From an uncultured Woeseiaceae bacterium (GTDB taxonomy: Bacteria > Pseudomonadota > Gammaproteobacteria > Woeseiales > Woeseiaceae), in assembly GCA_947259435.1 (NCBI GenBank), contig CAMYMP010000264.1:1-6800 (forward strand): a stretch of 6,800 nt of DNA, written 5' to 3'. Shown in pieces: positions 1 through 5,850 of this stretch. Positions within the stretch are counted from its first letter, which is position 1. Every line of letters starts with the position of its first letter. Below the pieces are notes generated by a model. The model saw nothing but the letters and a program-made list of their open reading frames with translations. It ran no database searches and was not told where the DNA came from. The position numbers and the translations under genes were made by a program.

Positions 1-122
1 TCGACTTGCGGTCCCCTAACGGCGCTTTTGTAGCTGCCCTCTTCGCAGGTCAGATCTGTCGAGCCGCCGCATGCCGCGAGGCTCGCAATCAGAATCAGGA
101 AAATCGATCTCGCCAAAGTCAT
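1..122 (-). CDS. bamC: Lipoprotein N-terminus, probable outer-membrane assembly factor BamC (partial)
   Basis: Only the first 40 codons are inside the window; the gene continues past the left edge. The product starts with a short hydrophobic signal segment (residues 6-17) ending in a lipobox L15-A16-A17-C18, so it should be a signal-peptidase II lipoprotein. The ATG at 122-120 overlaps the dapA stop codon as ATGA, and a GGAG (plus-strand ctcc, 131-134) lies 8 nt upstream, so it is translationally coupled to dapA. BamC is an accessory lipoprotein of the BAM complex that inserts outer-membrane beta-barrels, and bamC directly follows dapA in E. coli. The mature N-terminus has a Y31-K32-x-x-V35-x-G37 pattern resembling the start of E. 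coli BamC. The identity rests on position, lipobox and this short resemblance. A second cysteine, C26, follows the lipidation site. An unrelated lipoprotein remains possible. Confidence 0.6.
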   Translation of the reverse strand, partial: MTLARSIFLILIASLAACGGSTDLTCEEGSYKSAVRGPQV

Positions 123-1009
123 GCCGCATTCTCCAGCTTGACCCCGGCAATAGCCAGCGCTTCTCGCATCTGCTCGTGATACTGCCTGGCGAACTCGGTT
201 AGCGGCAGGCGTAGGTTTGGCCGCATCAAGCGCATCTGGCTCAGAGCCCACTTGACTGGTATGGGATTGGACTCGACAAACAGCGCGTTATTCAGCGCTT
301 GCAGCGAGTCGTCCAGCGCCTTGGCCTCTGCATGCTTCCCTGCAGCCACCAGATTGCACAAGCGGGCAATCGCCGCTGGCACGACGTTGCCGCTCACCGT
401 GACGATTCCATGGCCTCCCGCCTCGAGGAATTGCAGGGCCGTGAAGTCGTCGCCGCTGTAATACATGAATTCCTCATCAACCAGTGCCTGAATCTGCCGC
501 AACCTTCCGATATCGCCGGTCGCTTCCTTGATGCCGAAGATGTTTTCATGCGCGGCAAGACGGGCGACGGTCTCCGCCTGCATATCGGCGACCGTGCGGC
601 CCGGTACGTTGTACAACATGAGCGGCTTATTGACGGCATCGGCGACGGCCGTGAAGTGCTGATACATGCCTTCCTGAACGGGTTTGTTGTAGTACGGCAC
701 GACGACCAGGAAGGCATCTATACCCGACGTACCGACCTCCAGCGACAGGTCTATTGTCTGCTGCGTGGAGTTCGAACCCGTACCGGCTATCACGGGTATT
801 CGGCCGTCGACCATCTCGACCGCCCTGGCGATCAGTGTCACGTGCTCGGCTTTGCTCAGCGTTGCAGCCTCACCGGTCGTGCCCGCAATCACGAGGCCGT
901 CCGTTCCTTCTTCGACATGGAAGTCGATCAGCCTCTTGAGCGACGTGTAATCGACCCGATTATCAGAGTCGAAGGGCGTTGCCAATGCGACCAAAGAGCC
1001 CTTGAACAC
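119..1009 (-). CDS. dapA: 4-hydroxy-tetrahydrodipicolinate synthase
   Basis: This cytoplasmic aldolase-fold enzyme condenses pyruvate with L-aspartate 4-semialdehyde, the first committed step of diaminopimelate and lysine synthesis. The 296-residue product is full length for the family. The catalytic residues fall at E. coli numbering: T44-T45 in a GTTGE motif, Y133 and R138 in YNVPGRT, the Schiff-base lysine K161 in IKEATG, and SGDD at 185-188. Y107 of the VVPYYNKP motif is also present. At sites aligned with the E. coli lysine-binding pocket, N80, H56 and Y106 are kept, but position 53 is Lys instead of His and 84 is Gln instead of Glu. The start is GTG (1009-1007), supported by a GAGGA 6 nt upstream. 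The gene overlaps the downstream lipoprotein gene by ATGA and is divergent from gcvR, as expected from the conserved gammaproteobacterial order. Confidence 0.97.
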   Translation of the reverse strand: MFKGSLVALATPFDSDNRVDYTSLKRLIDFHVEEGTDGLVIAGTTGEAATLSKAEHVTLIARAVEMVDGRIPVIAGTGSNSTQQTIDLSLEVGTSGIDAFLVVVPYYNKPVQEGMYQHFTAVADAVNKPLMLYNVPGRTVADMQAETVARLAAHENIFGIKEATGDIGRLRQIQALVDEEFMYYSGDDFTALQFLEAGGHGIVTVSGNVVPAAIARLCNLVAAGKHAEAKALDDSLQALNNALFVESNPIPVKWALSQMRLMRPNLRLPLTEFARQYHEQMREALAIAGVKLENAA

Positions 1010-1015
1010 AGCTTG

Positions 1016-1020
1016 TCCTC
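1016..1020 (-). promoter_or_regulatory. Ribosome binding site of dapA
   Basis: The minus strand reads GAGGA here (plus-strand tcctc), with a 6-nt spacer to the GTG at 1009-1007. It decides the start of dapA, because the first codon is not ATG and the encoded protein then begins exactly like other DapA proteins (MFKGS). Confidence 0.75.
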
Positions 1021-1038
1021 GCCATTATTGAGGCGGCG

Positions 1039-1067
1039 ATGTTACTGTTCATGTCCGGTGCTGGCAA
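1039..1067 (-). promoter_or_regulatory. Candidate sigma70 promoter for dapA
   Basis: On the minus strand a -35-like TTGCCA (plus-strand 1062-1067; 5 of 6 matches to TTGACA) is followed, after exactly 17 nt, by a -10-like TAACAT (1039-1044; 4 of 6 matches to TATAAT). The predicted transcript would start near 1032, giving a leader of about 23 nt that includes the GAGGA ribosome site. This was found by eye; no equally good pair was found in the plus direction for gcvR. Confidence 0.4.
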
Positions 1068-1103
1068 GACACATGCAATCATTCCTAGGTAAATTCTAAA
1101 TAA

Positions 1104-1634
1104 ATGTCACAACTTATTGTTTTATCAGCGATTGGTACAGATCGCACGGGCGTCGTCCAGGACATCACCAAAGTCATCATGGCCTGTGGCGGCAACATCG
1201 AGGAAAGCCGCATGACCACGCTTGGCGCCGAGTTCGCGATGCTGATGCTCGTTTCAGGAAACTGGCACACGCTGGGCAAGCTCGAGCGCGAACTGGAGAA
1301 GCTCGGCAAGGGCGACAACCTGACGTTTACAATTCGCAAGACCGGTGAGCGGCAGATCAAAGAAGACCGCATGCCTTACGCGGTCGACGCCGTTAGTCTC
1401 GATCATCAGGGCATCGTGTTCGGACTCGCGAATTTCTTCGCCTCGCACGACGTCGAAATTGCCGACGTCGCGACGCGCAGCTATGCAGCCGCCCATACGG
1501 GTGCGCCGATGTTTGCGGTGCAGATGGCGGTCAATATCCCCTCATCCGTGCATATTGCGCAGCTGCGCGAGGAATTCCACGAACTGTGTGATCGCCTCAA
1601 TCTTGATGCAATACTCGAGCCCGTCAAAGCCTGA
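1104..1634 (+). CDS. gcvR: GcvR-like glycine cleavage regulatory protein (two ACT domains)
   Basis: The 176-residue product has two ACT modules, roughly residues 3-78 and 92-173. The first begins VLSAIGTDRTGVV and the second AVSLDHQGIVFGLANFF, both with the D-x-x-G-(I/V)-V loop typical of ACT ligand sites. In E. coli, GcvR (190 residues) lowers expression of the glycine cleavage operon gcvTHP by binding the activator GcvA when glycine is scarce; it does not bind DNA alone. The same role is inferred here from family and from the dapA-gcvR-bcp order shared with E. coli. No gcvA or gcvTHP is visible in the window. The ATG at 1104 lies in an AT-rich stretch (1086-1103) with no good Shine-Dalgarno; the nearest AGG, 1087-1089, is 14 nt away. 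bcp follows after 20 bp, so the two are likely cotranscribed. Confidence 0.88.
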   Translation: MSQLIVLSAIGTDRTGVVQDITKVIMACGGNIEESRMTTLGAEFAMLMLVSGNWHTLGKLERELEKLGKGDNLTFTIRKTGERQIKEDRMPYAVDAVSLDHQGIVFGLANFFASHDVEIADVATRSYAAAHTGAPMFAVQMAVNIPSSVHIAQLREEFHELCDRLNLDAILEPVKA

Positions 1635-1641
1635 TTACGGC

Positions 1642-1648
1642 AAGGGAG
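1642..1648 (+). promoter_or_regulatory. Ribosome binding site of bcp, favouring a TTG start
   Basis: AAGGGAG lies 6 nt before the TTG at 1655 and 21 nt before the in-frame ATG at 1670. The spacing fits the TTG much better, so the protein probably begins M-S-G-P-A-M rather than at the internal methionine. Confidence 0.65.
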
Positions 1649-1654
1649 ACTCCG

Positions 1655-2122
1655 TTGAGCGGACCAGCAATGAATCGCGTCGTCGCCGACTTCACGTGCG
1701 ATGCAGCAGGTGACAAGAAGATTCGACTCAAAGACCTGCGCGGCCAGAATGTCGTCATGTACTTCTATCCGAAAGACAACACACCCGGCTGCACGCAGGA
1801 AGGCCTGGATTTCAAAGCGCTGCACGCCCGGTTCCGGCGCCAGAATACGGTCGTACTCGGCGTGTCGCGCGACAGCCTCGCCTTGCACGAGAAATTCAAG
1901 GCCAAGCAGGGATTTCAATACGACCTGTTGTCCGATCCCGATGAGAAGCTGTGCAAGAAATTCGATGTCATTCATGAGAAATCGCTGTACGGGAAGAAAT
2001 TCATGGGCGTGGTGCGCAGCACGTTCCTGATCGACTCGGCTGGCAAACAGCGAAGGGAATGGCGCAAGGTCAAGGTCAAGGGACATGCCGACGAAGTTCT
2101 CGCCGCGGTCAAAGCCCTCTAA
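1655..2122 (+). CDS. bcp: Peroxiredoxin of the PrxQ/Bcp family, lacking the nearby resolving cysteine
   Basis: This is a 155-residue cytoplasmic thiol peroxidase that reduces hydrogen peroxide and organic hydroperoxides. It has the peroxiredoxin active-site signature P39-x3-T43-x2-C46, where C46 is the peroxidatic cysteine, and the conserved arginine R123 in VVRSTFLID. The E. coli enzyme has its resolving cysteine five residues after the peroxidatic one (C45/C50); here the matching residue 51 is Leu. The alternative helix-alpha3 resolving position used by some PrxQ proteins also seems to be non-Cys (K82 region). Remaining cysteines are C15 and C100; C100 aligns with the non-essential C99 of E. 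coli. The protein is therefore either one-Cys or resolved by C100 or an external thiol, which is inference. The start is TTG at 1655, chosen for its AAGGGAG; ATG at 1670 is the alternative. It lies 20 bp after gcvR, as in E. coli. Confidence 0.93.
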   Translation: MSGPAMNRVVADFTCDAAGDKKIRLKDLRGQNVVMYFYPKDNTPGCTQEGLDFKALHARFRRQNTVVLGVSRDSLALHEKFKAKQGFQYDLLSDPDEKLCKKFDVIHEKSLYGKKFMGVVRSTFLIDSAGKQRREWRKVKVKGHADEVLAAVKAL

Positions 2123-2145
2123 GCGATAACTCATTGATTTTTTTA

Positions 2146-2159
2146 TTGACTTATATCAA
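2146..2159 (+). promoter_or_regulatory. Candidate FNR/Anr-type binding site
   Basis: The 14-mer TTGACTTATATCAA matches the FNR/Anr consensus TTGAT-N4-ATCAA at 9 of 10 defined bases; the only mismatch is C at the fifth base. It sits in the AT-rich part of the bcp-bepA gap, centred at 2152.5. If the promoter at 2189-2216 is right, the centre is about 70 bp upstream of the predicted transcription start near 2223, a distance compatible with class I activation by FNR/CRP-type regulators. No regulator gene is in the window. A chance match in an AT-rich gap cannot be excluded. Confidence 0.4.
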
Positions 2160-2188
2160 AAGCTCCTGGATCCGGCTGGGCGCCGCCA

Positions 2189-2216
2189 TCGACACGGCCT
2201 TTACAGCCGTTATGAT
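2189..2216 (+). promoter_or_regulatory. Candidate sigma70 promoter for the bepA-mlaA unit
   Basis: A -35-like TCGACA (2189-2194; 5 of 6 matches) and a -10-like TATGAT (2211-2216; 5 of 6 matches) are separated by 16 nt. Transcription would start near 2223, leaving a GC-rich leader of about 30 nt before the GTG at 2253. It is the best promoter-like pair in the 130-bp gap, found by eye. Confidence 0.45.
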
Positions 2217-2252
2217 TAGGGAACGGTCGCCGGCGGCCCCGGTCCGAAACCA

Positions 2253-3785
2253 GTGACAGAGCCAATTGAGTATTTGCCGTTGATCAAAGCCTATTGCAAA
2301 CGCGCCCTGCTGCTGCTGTGCGTCACCAGTATTGCCTTTACCGGCGGTGCGGGCGCGGATGACATCCAGATACCCGACATGGGCAGCCCTGCTGATGCGA
2401 TTCTGAACAAAACGACGGAAGCGCAAATCGGACGCGCGATCATGCGCGATATTCGCCGCAGCGGTGCGCTTGTCGAAGATCCGCAGATTACCGAATATAT
2501 CAACGATATCGGCCACCGCATCGCCGCCCAAACCAATGACGGCGACTACAGCTTTACGTTTTTTGTTGTCGATGACACTCGCATCAACGCGTTCGCACTG
2601 CCCGGCGGCTACATCGGCGTGCATACGGGTCTGATCGATGCGACACGGAATGAGGACGAGCTGGCCGGCGTGCTCGCGCATGAGATTGCGCACGTCACAC
2701 AACGTCACATTGCGCGCGCGGTTCATGCCAACCAGCGGCAAAGCATTCTGACAACAGCGCTGATGCTTGGTGCGATGATTCTGGGTGCTGCCGGCGGCGA
2801 CGCCGATGCCGTGCAGGGCGCCATTGCGATCGCTCAGGGCACCGCGGCGCAGCAGCAGATCAATTTCACGCGCAGCAACGAATACGAAGCCGACAGGATC
2901 GGCATCCTCGCATTGGCCGAAGCCGGTTTCGATCCACAGGGTATGGCTTCGTTCTTCGAAGTTATGTCACGGCAGCAGCTGGGCACACCGGACACGCGCA
3001 TGCCGGAGTTCTTGCGTACCCACCCGGTCACTACCGCTCGAATTGCCGAGGCTCGGAGCCGGGCTCGTGAATATCCCCGATCGAAGAGCGCTGATTCTAC
3101 GAACTATGGCATTGCTCAGGCACGCCTGCGTGTCGCTGCATTCCAGACCCCGGAACAGGCTGTCGAGTACTTCGAGCGACGCGACTACACGAATCAAACC
3201 GACATCGAACGTTACGGACGTGCAGTCGCGTACCAGCGCGCCGACCGGCATCTCGAAGCCAGCCGGATATTCGACGACCTGGCCGAGAGCGATCAGACTG
3301 TCATTGCTTATTACATTGGACTCGGGCAAACGCAGCTGGCCCTCGAACAATACGCGTCGGGACAGGCGATATTCGATCAGGCGATCGAGCTGTTCCCGCG
3401 CAACGTGCCGCTTGTAATTCATTACGGTGAGTTGCTGCTGCAGCTCGGCAAGGCCGACCAGGCGCACAAGATGCTACTTGATCTCATGAACAACGTTCCA
3501 CCGACGCCTGAACAGGTGCGCCTGATTGCACGTGCGGCTAGCGAGGCTGGTGACGAAGCCGAAGCCCTCTATTACCTTTCAGAGTATCGACTGATGACAG
3601 GCGATCTGATCGGCGGCGTCAATTTCCTGCGGCGGGCACTGACGTTACCAGAGCTACAGGAAATTCAACGCATTCGCTTTGAGGCTCGAATTGACTTCAT
3701 CCGCGAGTTCATGACCGAAGAGCAGCTTATTCAATTGCAGAGGAGCCGACCGGTTGGCGTCTCGGCTAGAAACGGCAGCAGATGA
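2253..3785 (+). CDS. bepA: Periplasmic M48 metalloprotease with TPR-like C-terminal region, BepA family
   Basis: BepA is a periplasmic zinc protease and chaperone that promotes assembly of outer-membrane proteins such as LptD and degrades stalled ones. The 510-residue product has a signal peptide (hydrophobic residues 18-30, likely cleavage after A33-G34-A35). The M48 domain spans about 45-275, with zinc motif H143-E144-I-A-H147 and third ligand E210 in an E-x-x-A-D motif. H257 in a THP motif corresponds to the regulatory His-switch H246 of E. coli BepA. A helical TPR-like region covers about 300-480. E. coli BepA is 487 residues. Two starts are possible: GTG 2253, or TTG 2280, which gives a more usual signal peptide (M-I-K-A-Y-C-K-R). 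Neither has a good Shine-Dalgarno. The end overlaps mlaA by ATGA, so the two are coupled. Confidence 0.92.
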   Translation: MTEPIEYLPLIKAYCKRALLLLCVTSIAFTGGAGADDIQIPDMGSPADAILNKTTEAQIGRAIMRDIRRSGALVEDPQITEYINDIGHRIAAQTNDGDYSFTFFVVDDTRINAFALPGGYIGVHTGLIDATRNEDELAGVLAHEIAHVTQRHIARAVHANQRQSILTTALMLGAMILGAAGGDADAVQGAIAIAQGTAAQQQINFTRSNEYEADRIGILALAEAGFDPQGMASFFEVMSRQQLGTPDTRMPEFLRTHPVTTARIAEARSRAREYPRSKSADSTNYGIAQARLRVAAFQTPEQAVEYFERRDYTNQTDIERYGRAVAYQRADRHLEASRIFDDLAESDQTVIAYYIGLGQTQLALEQYASGQAIFDQAIELFPRNVPLVIHYGELLLQLGKADQAHKMLLDLMNNVPPTPEQVRLIARAASEAGDEAEALYYLSEYRLMTGDLIGGVNFLRRALTLPELQEIQRIRFEARIDFIREFMTEEQLIQLQRSRPVGVSARNGSR

Positions 3786-4576
3786 CCCGCGCACACCCGG
3801 CAGAATTCGTTCCCTTGCGGCATTATGCCGTGATCGCGCTCATGCTGCTCGGTTTGAGCCAGCTATCCGCGTGTGCAACAACGGACGCAGCTGATGCAGA
3901 ATCATCCTACGTCGCGTACGACCCGCTGGAGCCGCTGAACCGCAAGATCCATGGCTTCAACACGGCGGTTGATAAAGTTGCTCTGCGGCCGCTCGCGCGC
4001 GGCTACAGGAAAGTCGTGCCCTCGCCTGTTCGACGCGGAATTTCGAATTTCTTCAGCAATCTGACTACGCCGAGATCGTCGCTGAATAACTTCCTGCAGG
4101 GCAAACCGAAACGAGGTTTTAGCGAACTCGGCCGTTTCCTATTCAACAGCACATTGGGCCTGGGTGGCTTTATAGACGTTGCCGGCGCTGGCGGCCTGGA
4201 ACGTCACGATGAGAATTTCGGGGAGACACTGTCCGTTTGGGGCGTACCCGATGGCCCTTACATCGTCCTGCCGATCTGGGGCCCGAATATGGCGTCGGAT
4301 GTTGCGGCACTGCCCGTCGACTACTACTCCGATATCTGGAGGTACTACGACAACTCATCGGCGCGCAGCAAAGTCTGGGGGATCCGGGTAATCGACCTCA
4401 GGTATCGGCTATTATCGGCCGACTCGATTCTCGAAGATTCTCAAGACCCGTACATAGCAGTTCGCGAGGCGTTCCGGCAAAACCGCACGTTCCGAATTTA
4501 CGACGGCGACCCGCCGAGCAACGGCGAGCAATACGAAGATGAACTCTTCGATGAGTTTTTCGAAGAAGACGAGTAG
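3782..4576 (+). CDS. mlaA: Outer-membrane phospholipid-removal lipoprotein MlaA (VacJ)
   Basis: MlaA is a lipoprotein embedded in the inner leaflet of the outer membrane. With an osmoporin it removes mislocalised phospholipids from the outer leaflet and passes them to MlaC. The 264-residue product has a signal sequence ending in a lipobox L28-S29-A30-C31. Family landmarks follow in order: Y46-DPLEPLNR (46-54), NNFLQGK (102-108), GGFIDVAG (128-135), FGETLSVWGVPDGPY (146-160) and SQDPYIAVREAF (220-231). The C-terminus is strongly acidic (about 251-264). Its ATG at 3782 overlaps the bepA stop as ATGA, so translation is probably coupled; no strong ribosome site is visible. It converges on the mlaFEDCB operon with 11 bp between stop codons, placing both halves of the transport system side by side. 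Confidence 0.96.
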   Translation: MTRAHPAEFVPLRHYAVIALMLLGLSQLSACATTDAADAESSYVAYDPLEPLNRKIHGFNTAVDKVALRPLARGYRKVVPSPVRRGISNFFSNLTTPRSSLNNFLQGKPKRGFSELGRFLFNSTLGLGGFIDVAGAGGLERHDENFGETLSVWGVPDGPYIVLPIWGPNMASDVAALPVDYYSDIWRYYDNSSARSKVWGIRVIDLRYRLLSADSILEDSQDPYIAVREAFRQNRTFRIYDGDPPSNGEQYEDELFDEFFEEDE

Positions 4577-4587
4577 AACGAGCAGAA

Positions 4588-4878
4588 TCAGATCAGATCG
4601 CTGACTTCGGTGGTTTGTGCGATTGCGAGAAGGCTATCGGGAATACCGAAGAAGTCGATGGCACCGGCTTTCTGGTTTGCCTGTGCCTTCCACTCCAGCA
4701 GCAGCGCGAGGCCGGCCGAATCGGCCCTTTTTACCTGCGACAAATCAACTTTCAACCCGGCGTAATTGCCGAATAAACGTCGACTCGATGCCAGGATCTT
4801 GTCGGCATTTTCAAATGACATTTCGCCGACCAGTTCGAAGCGTCCTGTTTCGACTTCTTTGAGTTCGAAACTACTCAT
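4588..4878 (-). CDS. mlaB: STAS-domain subunit MlaB of the Mla ABC transporter
   Basis: MlaB is a small cytoplasmic STAS protein that binds the ATPase MlaF and is needed for assembly and activity of MlaFEDB. From the ATG at 4878-4876 the product is 96 residues, close to the 97 of E. coli MlaB. The STAS signature is in D45-L-S through V49-K-R-A-D53-S54-A-G-L-A-L-L-L, with S54 at the position of the conserved Ser/Thr (T52 in E. coli). This start overlaps the end of mlaC as ATGAGTAG (8 nt), typical coupling. An in-frame ATG at 4896-4894 would add six residues (MPASPR) and is the alternative. It is the last gene of the operon and ends 11 bp from the mlaA stop, with no obvious terminator hairpin in the gap. 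Confidence 0.9.
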   Translation of the reverse strand: MSSFELKEVETGRFELVGEMSFENADKILASSRRLFGNYAGLKVDLSQVKRADSAGLALLLEWKAQANQKAGAIDFFGIPDSLLAIAQTTEVSDLI

Positions 4879-5482
4879 CCGCGGCGATGCCGGCATCGTT
4901 TTCCAGCCGTTGAATCACTCTGTCCAGGCTTGAACTGCGGATCTCGGATTCGAGCTCCGCTCTGTAGTTGCGAACGTACGACACACCCTCGATCTTGACA
5001 TCGAACATGCGCCACTGGTCTTCCCGGTTGACCAGCGTGTAGTGGACAGGAATCCTGGTGCCATCATCAAGTTTCACGCGAGTCTTGACCACGGTCGTTC
5101 TCTTATTTGCATCGCCCTTGTAAGGAAGAATCTCGACGCGATCCGTATTGAACTCGAGAATACCGTCGGCGTAGCGATGCAGCAGCGCCGTGTAGAACGC
5201 TGCAACGAAGCGGTCTTTCTGCTCATCACTTGCCGTCCGCCAGTGTTTGCCCAGAACCGCTCCAGCCGCGAATTGACGATCGAAGCGGGGCATCAAAATC
5301 CCGTCGATGAAAGCGTACAGTGCATTCTTGTCGGCCGCGAGTTCCTCTTTCCGGCCATCGAGGCCCTCCGTCAGAAGATCGACGGCCTCTCGAATTACAT
5401 CGATCGGCTCAGCCGCCGCTCTCGCGTCCGGCATGGCCAACGTGAAACACGCGAAAATTGCTGCAATCAAGAATCGGTGCAT
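4871..5482 (-). CDS. mlaC: Periplasmic phospholipid carrier MlaC (Ttg2D family)
   Basis: MlaC is a soluble periplasmic protein that holds phospholipid acyl chains in a hydrophobic pocket and shuttles them between MlaA and the inner-membrane MlaFEDB complex. The 203-residue product has a cleavable signal peptide (hydrophobic residues 4-17, likely cleavage in the A20-R-A-A-A region). The mature domain carries family features such as FDRQFAAGAVLGKHWRTAS (67-85), a QKDRFVAAFYTALLHRYA helix (88-105), and the C-terminal W157-R, KIEGVSYVRNYRAEL stretch (163-177). The length is normal and no lesion is visible. It follows mlaD after 20 bp and overlaps mlaB by 8 nt. The intact frame contrasts with the broken mlaD just upstream. 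Confidence 0.95.
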   Translation of the reverse strand: MHRFLIAAIFACFTLAMPDARAAAEPIDVIREAVDLLTEGLDGRKEELAADKNALYAFIDGILMPRFDRQFAAGAVLGKHWRTASDEQKDRFVAAFYTALLHRYADGILEFNTDRVEILPYKGDANKRTTVVKTRVKLDDGTRIPVHYTLVNREDQWRMFDVKIEGVSYVRNYRAELESEIRSSSLDRVIQRLENDAGIAADE

Positions 5483-5502
5483 GGCTTCATTCTCTTACGT
5501 TC

Positions 5503-5840
5503 CTACTCGCTTTCTTCATCATCACCTGATCCGCCGATCAGGAACTTGCCAATTATATTCTCAAGAACGACGGCCGATTGCGTGAACAGGATCTCACTAC
5601 CGTCTTCGAGATAAAACTCGGACCCGCCAGCTTGCAGACCTACGTACTGGCTGCCAAGCAGGCCCGCGGTCAGAATACTTGCGTCGGAGTCATCGGGGAT
5701 CTCGTCGTACTGGCTGTCAATCACGAAGGTCACGACGGCCTCGAGCGACTCCTTGTCGAAAACTATGGGAAGAAAAGCGCGGCGATGCCCAATAACGCAA
5801 AAAGACCGGTACCTACTTCCATCGTGCGTGTTTGTTGCAT
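5503..5840 (-). pseudogene. mlaD: mlaD with internal deletion and frameshift in the MCE domain
   Basis: MlaD is the inner-membrane-anchored MCE protein whose hexameric ring receives or delivers lipid for MlaFEDB. The expected start is present: ATG 5840-5838, 6 nt after AGGA, 9 bp after mlaE. This frame encodes M-Q-Q-T-R-T-M-E-V-G-T-G and a hydrophobic helix ending A-L-F-F-P, then TAG at 5765-5763 (25 codons). A different frame, from about 5766 to the stop at 5505-5503, encodes about 87 residues of genuine MlaD C-terminal half: IVFDKESLEAVVTF, IPDDSDASILTAGLLGSQY (LL of the pore loop) and SAVVLENIIGKFL. By comparison with E. coli MlaD (183 residues), about 45 residues between the helix and this block are missing, so one deletion of length 3n+1 explains both the loss and the frame change. 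An open frame of 119 codons from 5862 covers the C-terminal half, but its first 30 or so residues resemble no MlaD. Sequencing or assembly error is the main alternative. Confidence 0.85.
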
Positions 5841-5846
5841 CGTCTT

Positions 5847-5850
5847 TCCT
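5847..5850 (-). promoter_or_regulatory. Ribosome binding site of mlaD
   Basis: AGGA on the minus strand lies 6 nt before the ATG at 5840-5838. It supports the short frame as the true mlaD start, and therefore the reading that the frame open from 5862 is not the original gene start. Confidence 0.6.

Noticed and set aside
299..1099. Long plus-strand open frame (266 codons) opposite dapA
   Set aside because: It lies entirely antisense to a well-conserved dapA, resembles no known protein, and arises from GC-rich codon bias on the other strand.
1028..1103. Promoter for gcvR in the divergent gap
   Set aside because: Pairs such as TTGAGG (1028-1033) or AAGACA with TAAATT (1066-1095) have poor partner boxes or put the start almost on the ATG; none was good enough to list.
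1481..2134. Minus-strand open frame (217 codons) opposite gcvR end and bcp
   Set aside because: It spans two good plus-strand genes and their gap and has no recognisable domain or ribosome site; treated as an antisense shadow.
2109..2144. Possible terminator after bcp: run of seven T at 2138-2144
   Set aside because: No stable GC-rich stem precedes the T-run; only a 4-bp TCAA/TTGA pairing can be made. The region is better read as AT-rich upstream DNA of bepA.
2151..2741. Minus-strand open frame (196 codons) opposite the bepA start
   Set aside because: It crosses the promoter region and the M48 domain on the opposite strand, with no recognisable features.
4545..4566. Inverted repeat TCTTCGA/TCGAAGA with an 8-nt loop at the mlaA 3' end
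   Set aside because: It lies inside the coding sequence for the acidic tail, has a weak 7-bp AT-containing stem and no following T-run, so it is not supported as a terminator.
5763..5769. Programmed ribosomal frameshift in mlaD
   Set aside because: A frameshift alone would not supply the roughly 45 missing MCE residues, and there is no convincing slippery heptamer at the junction.
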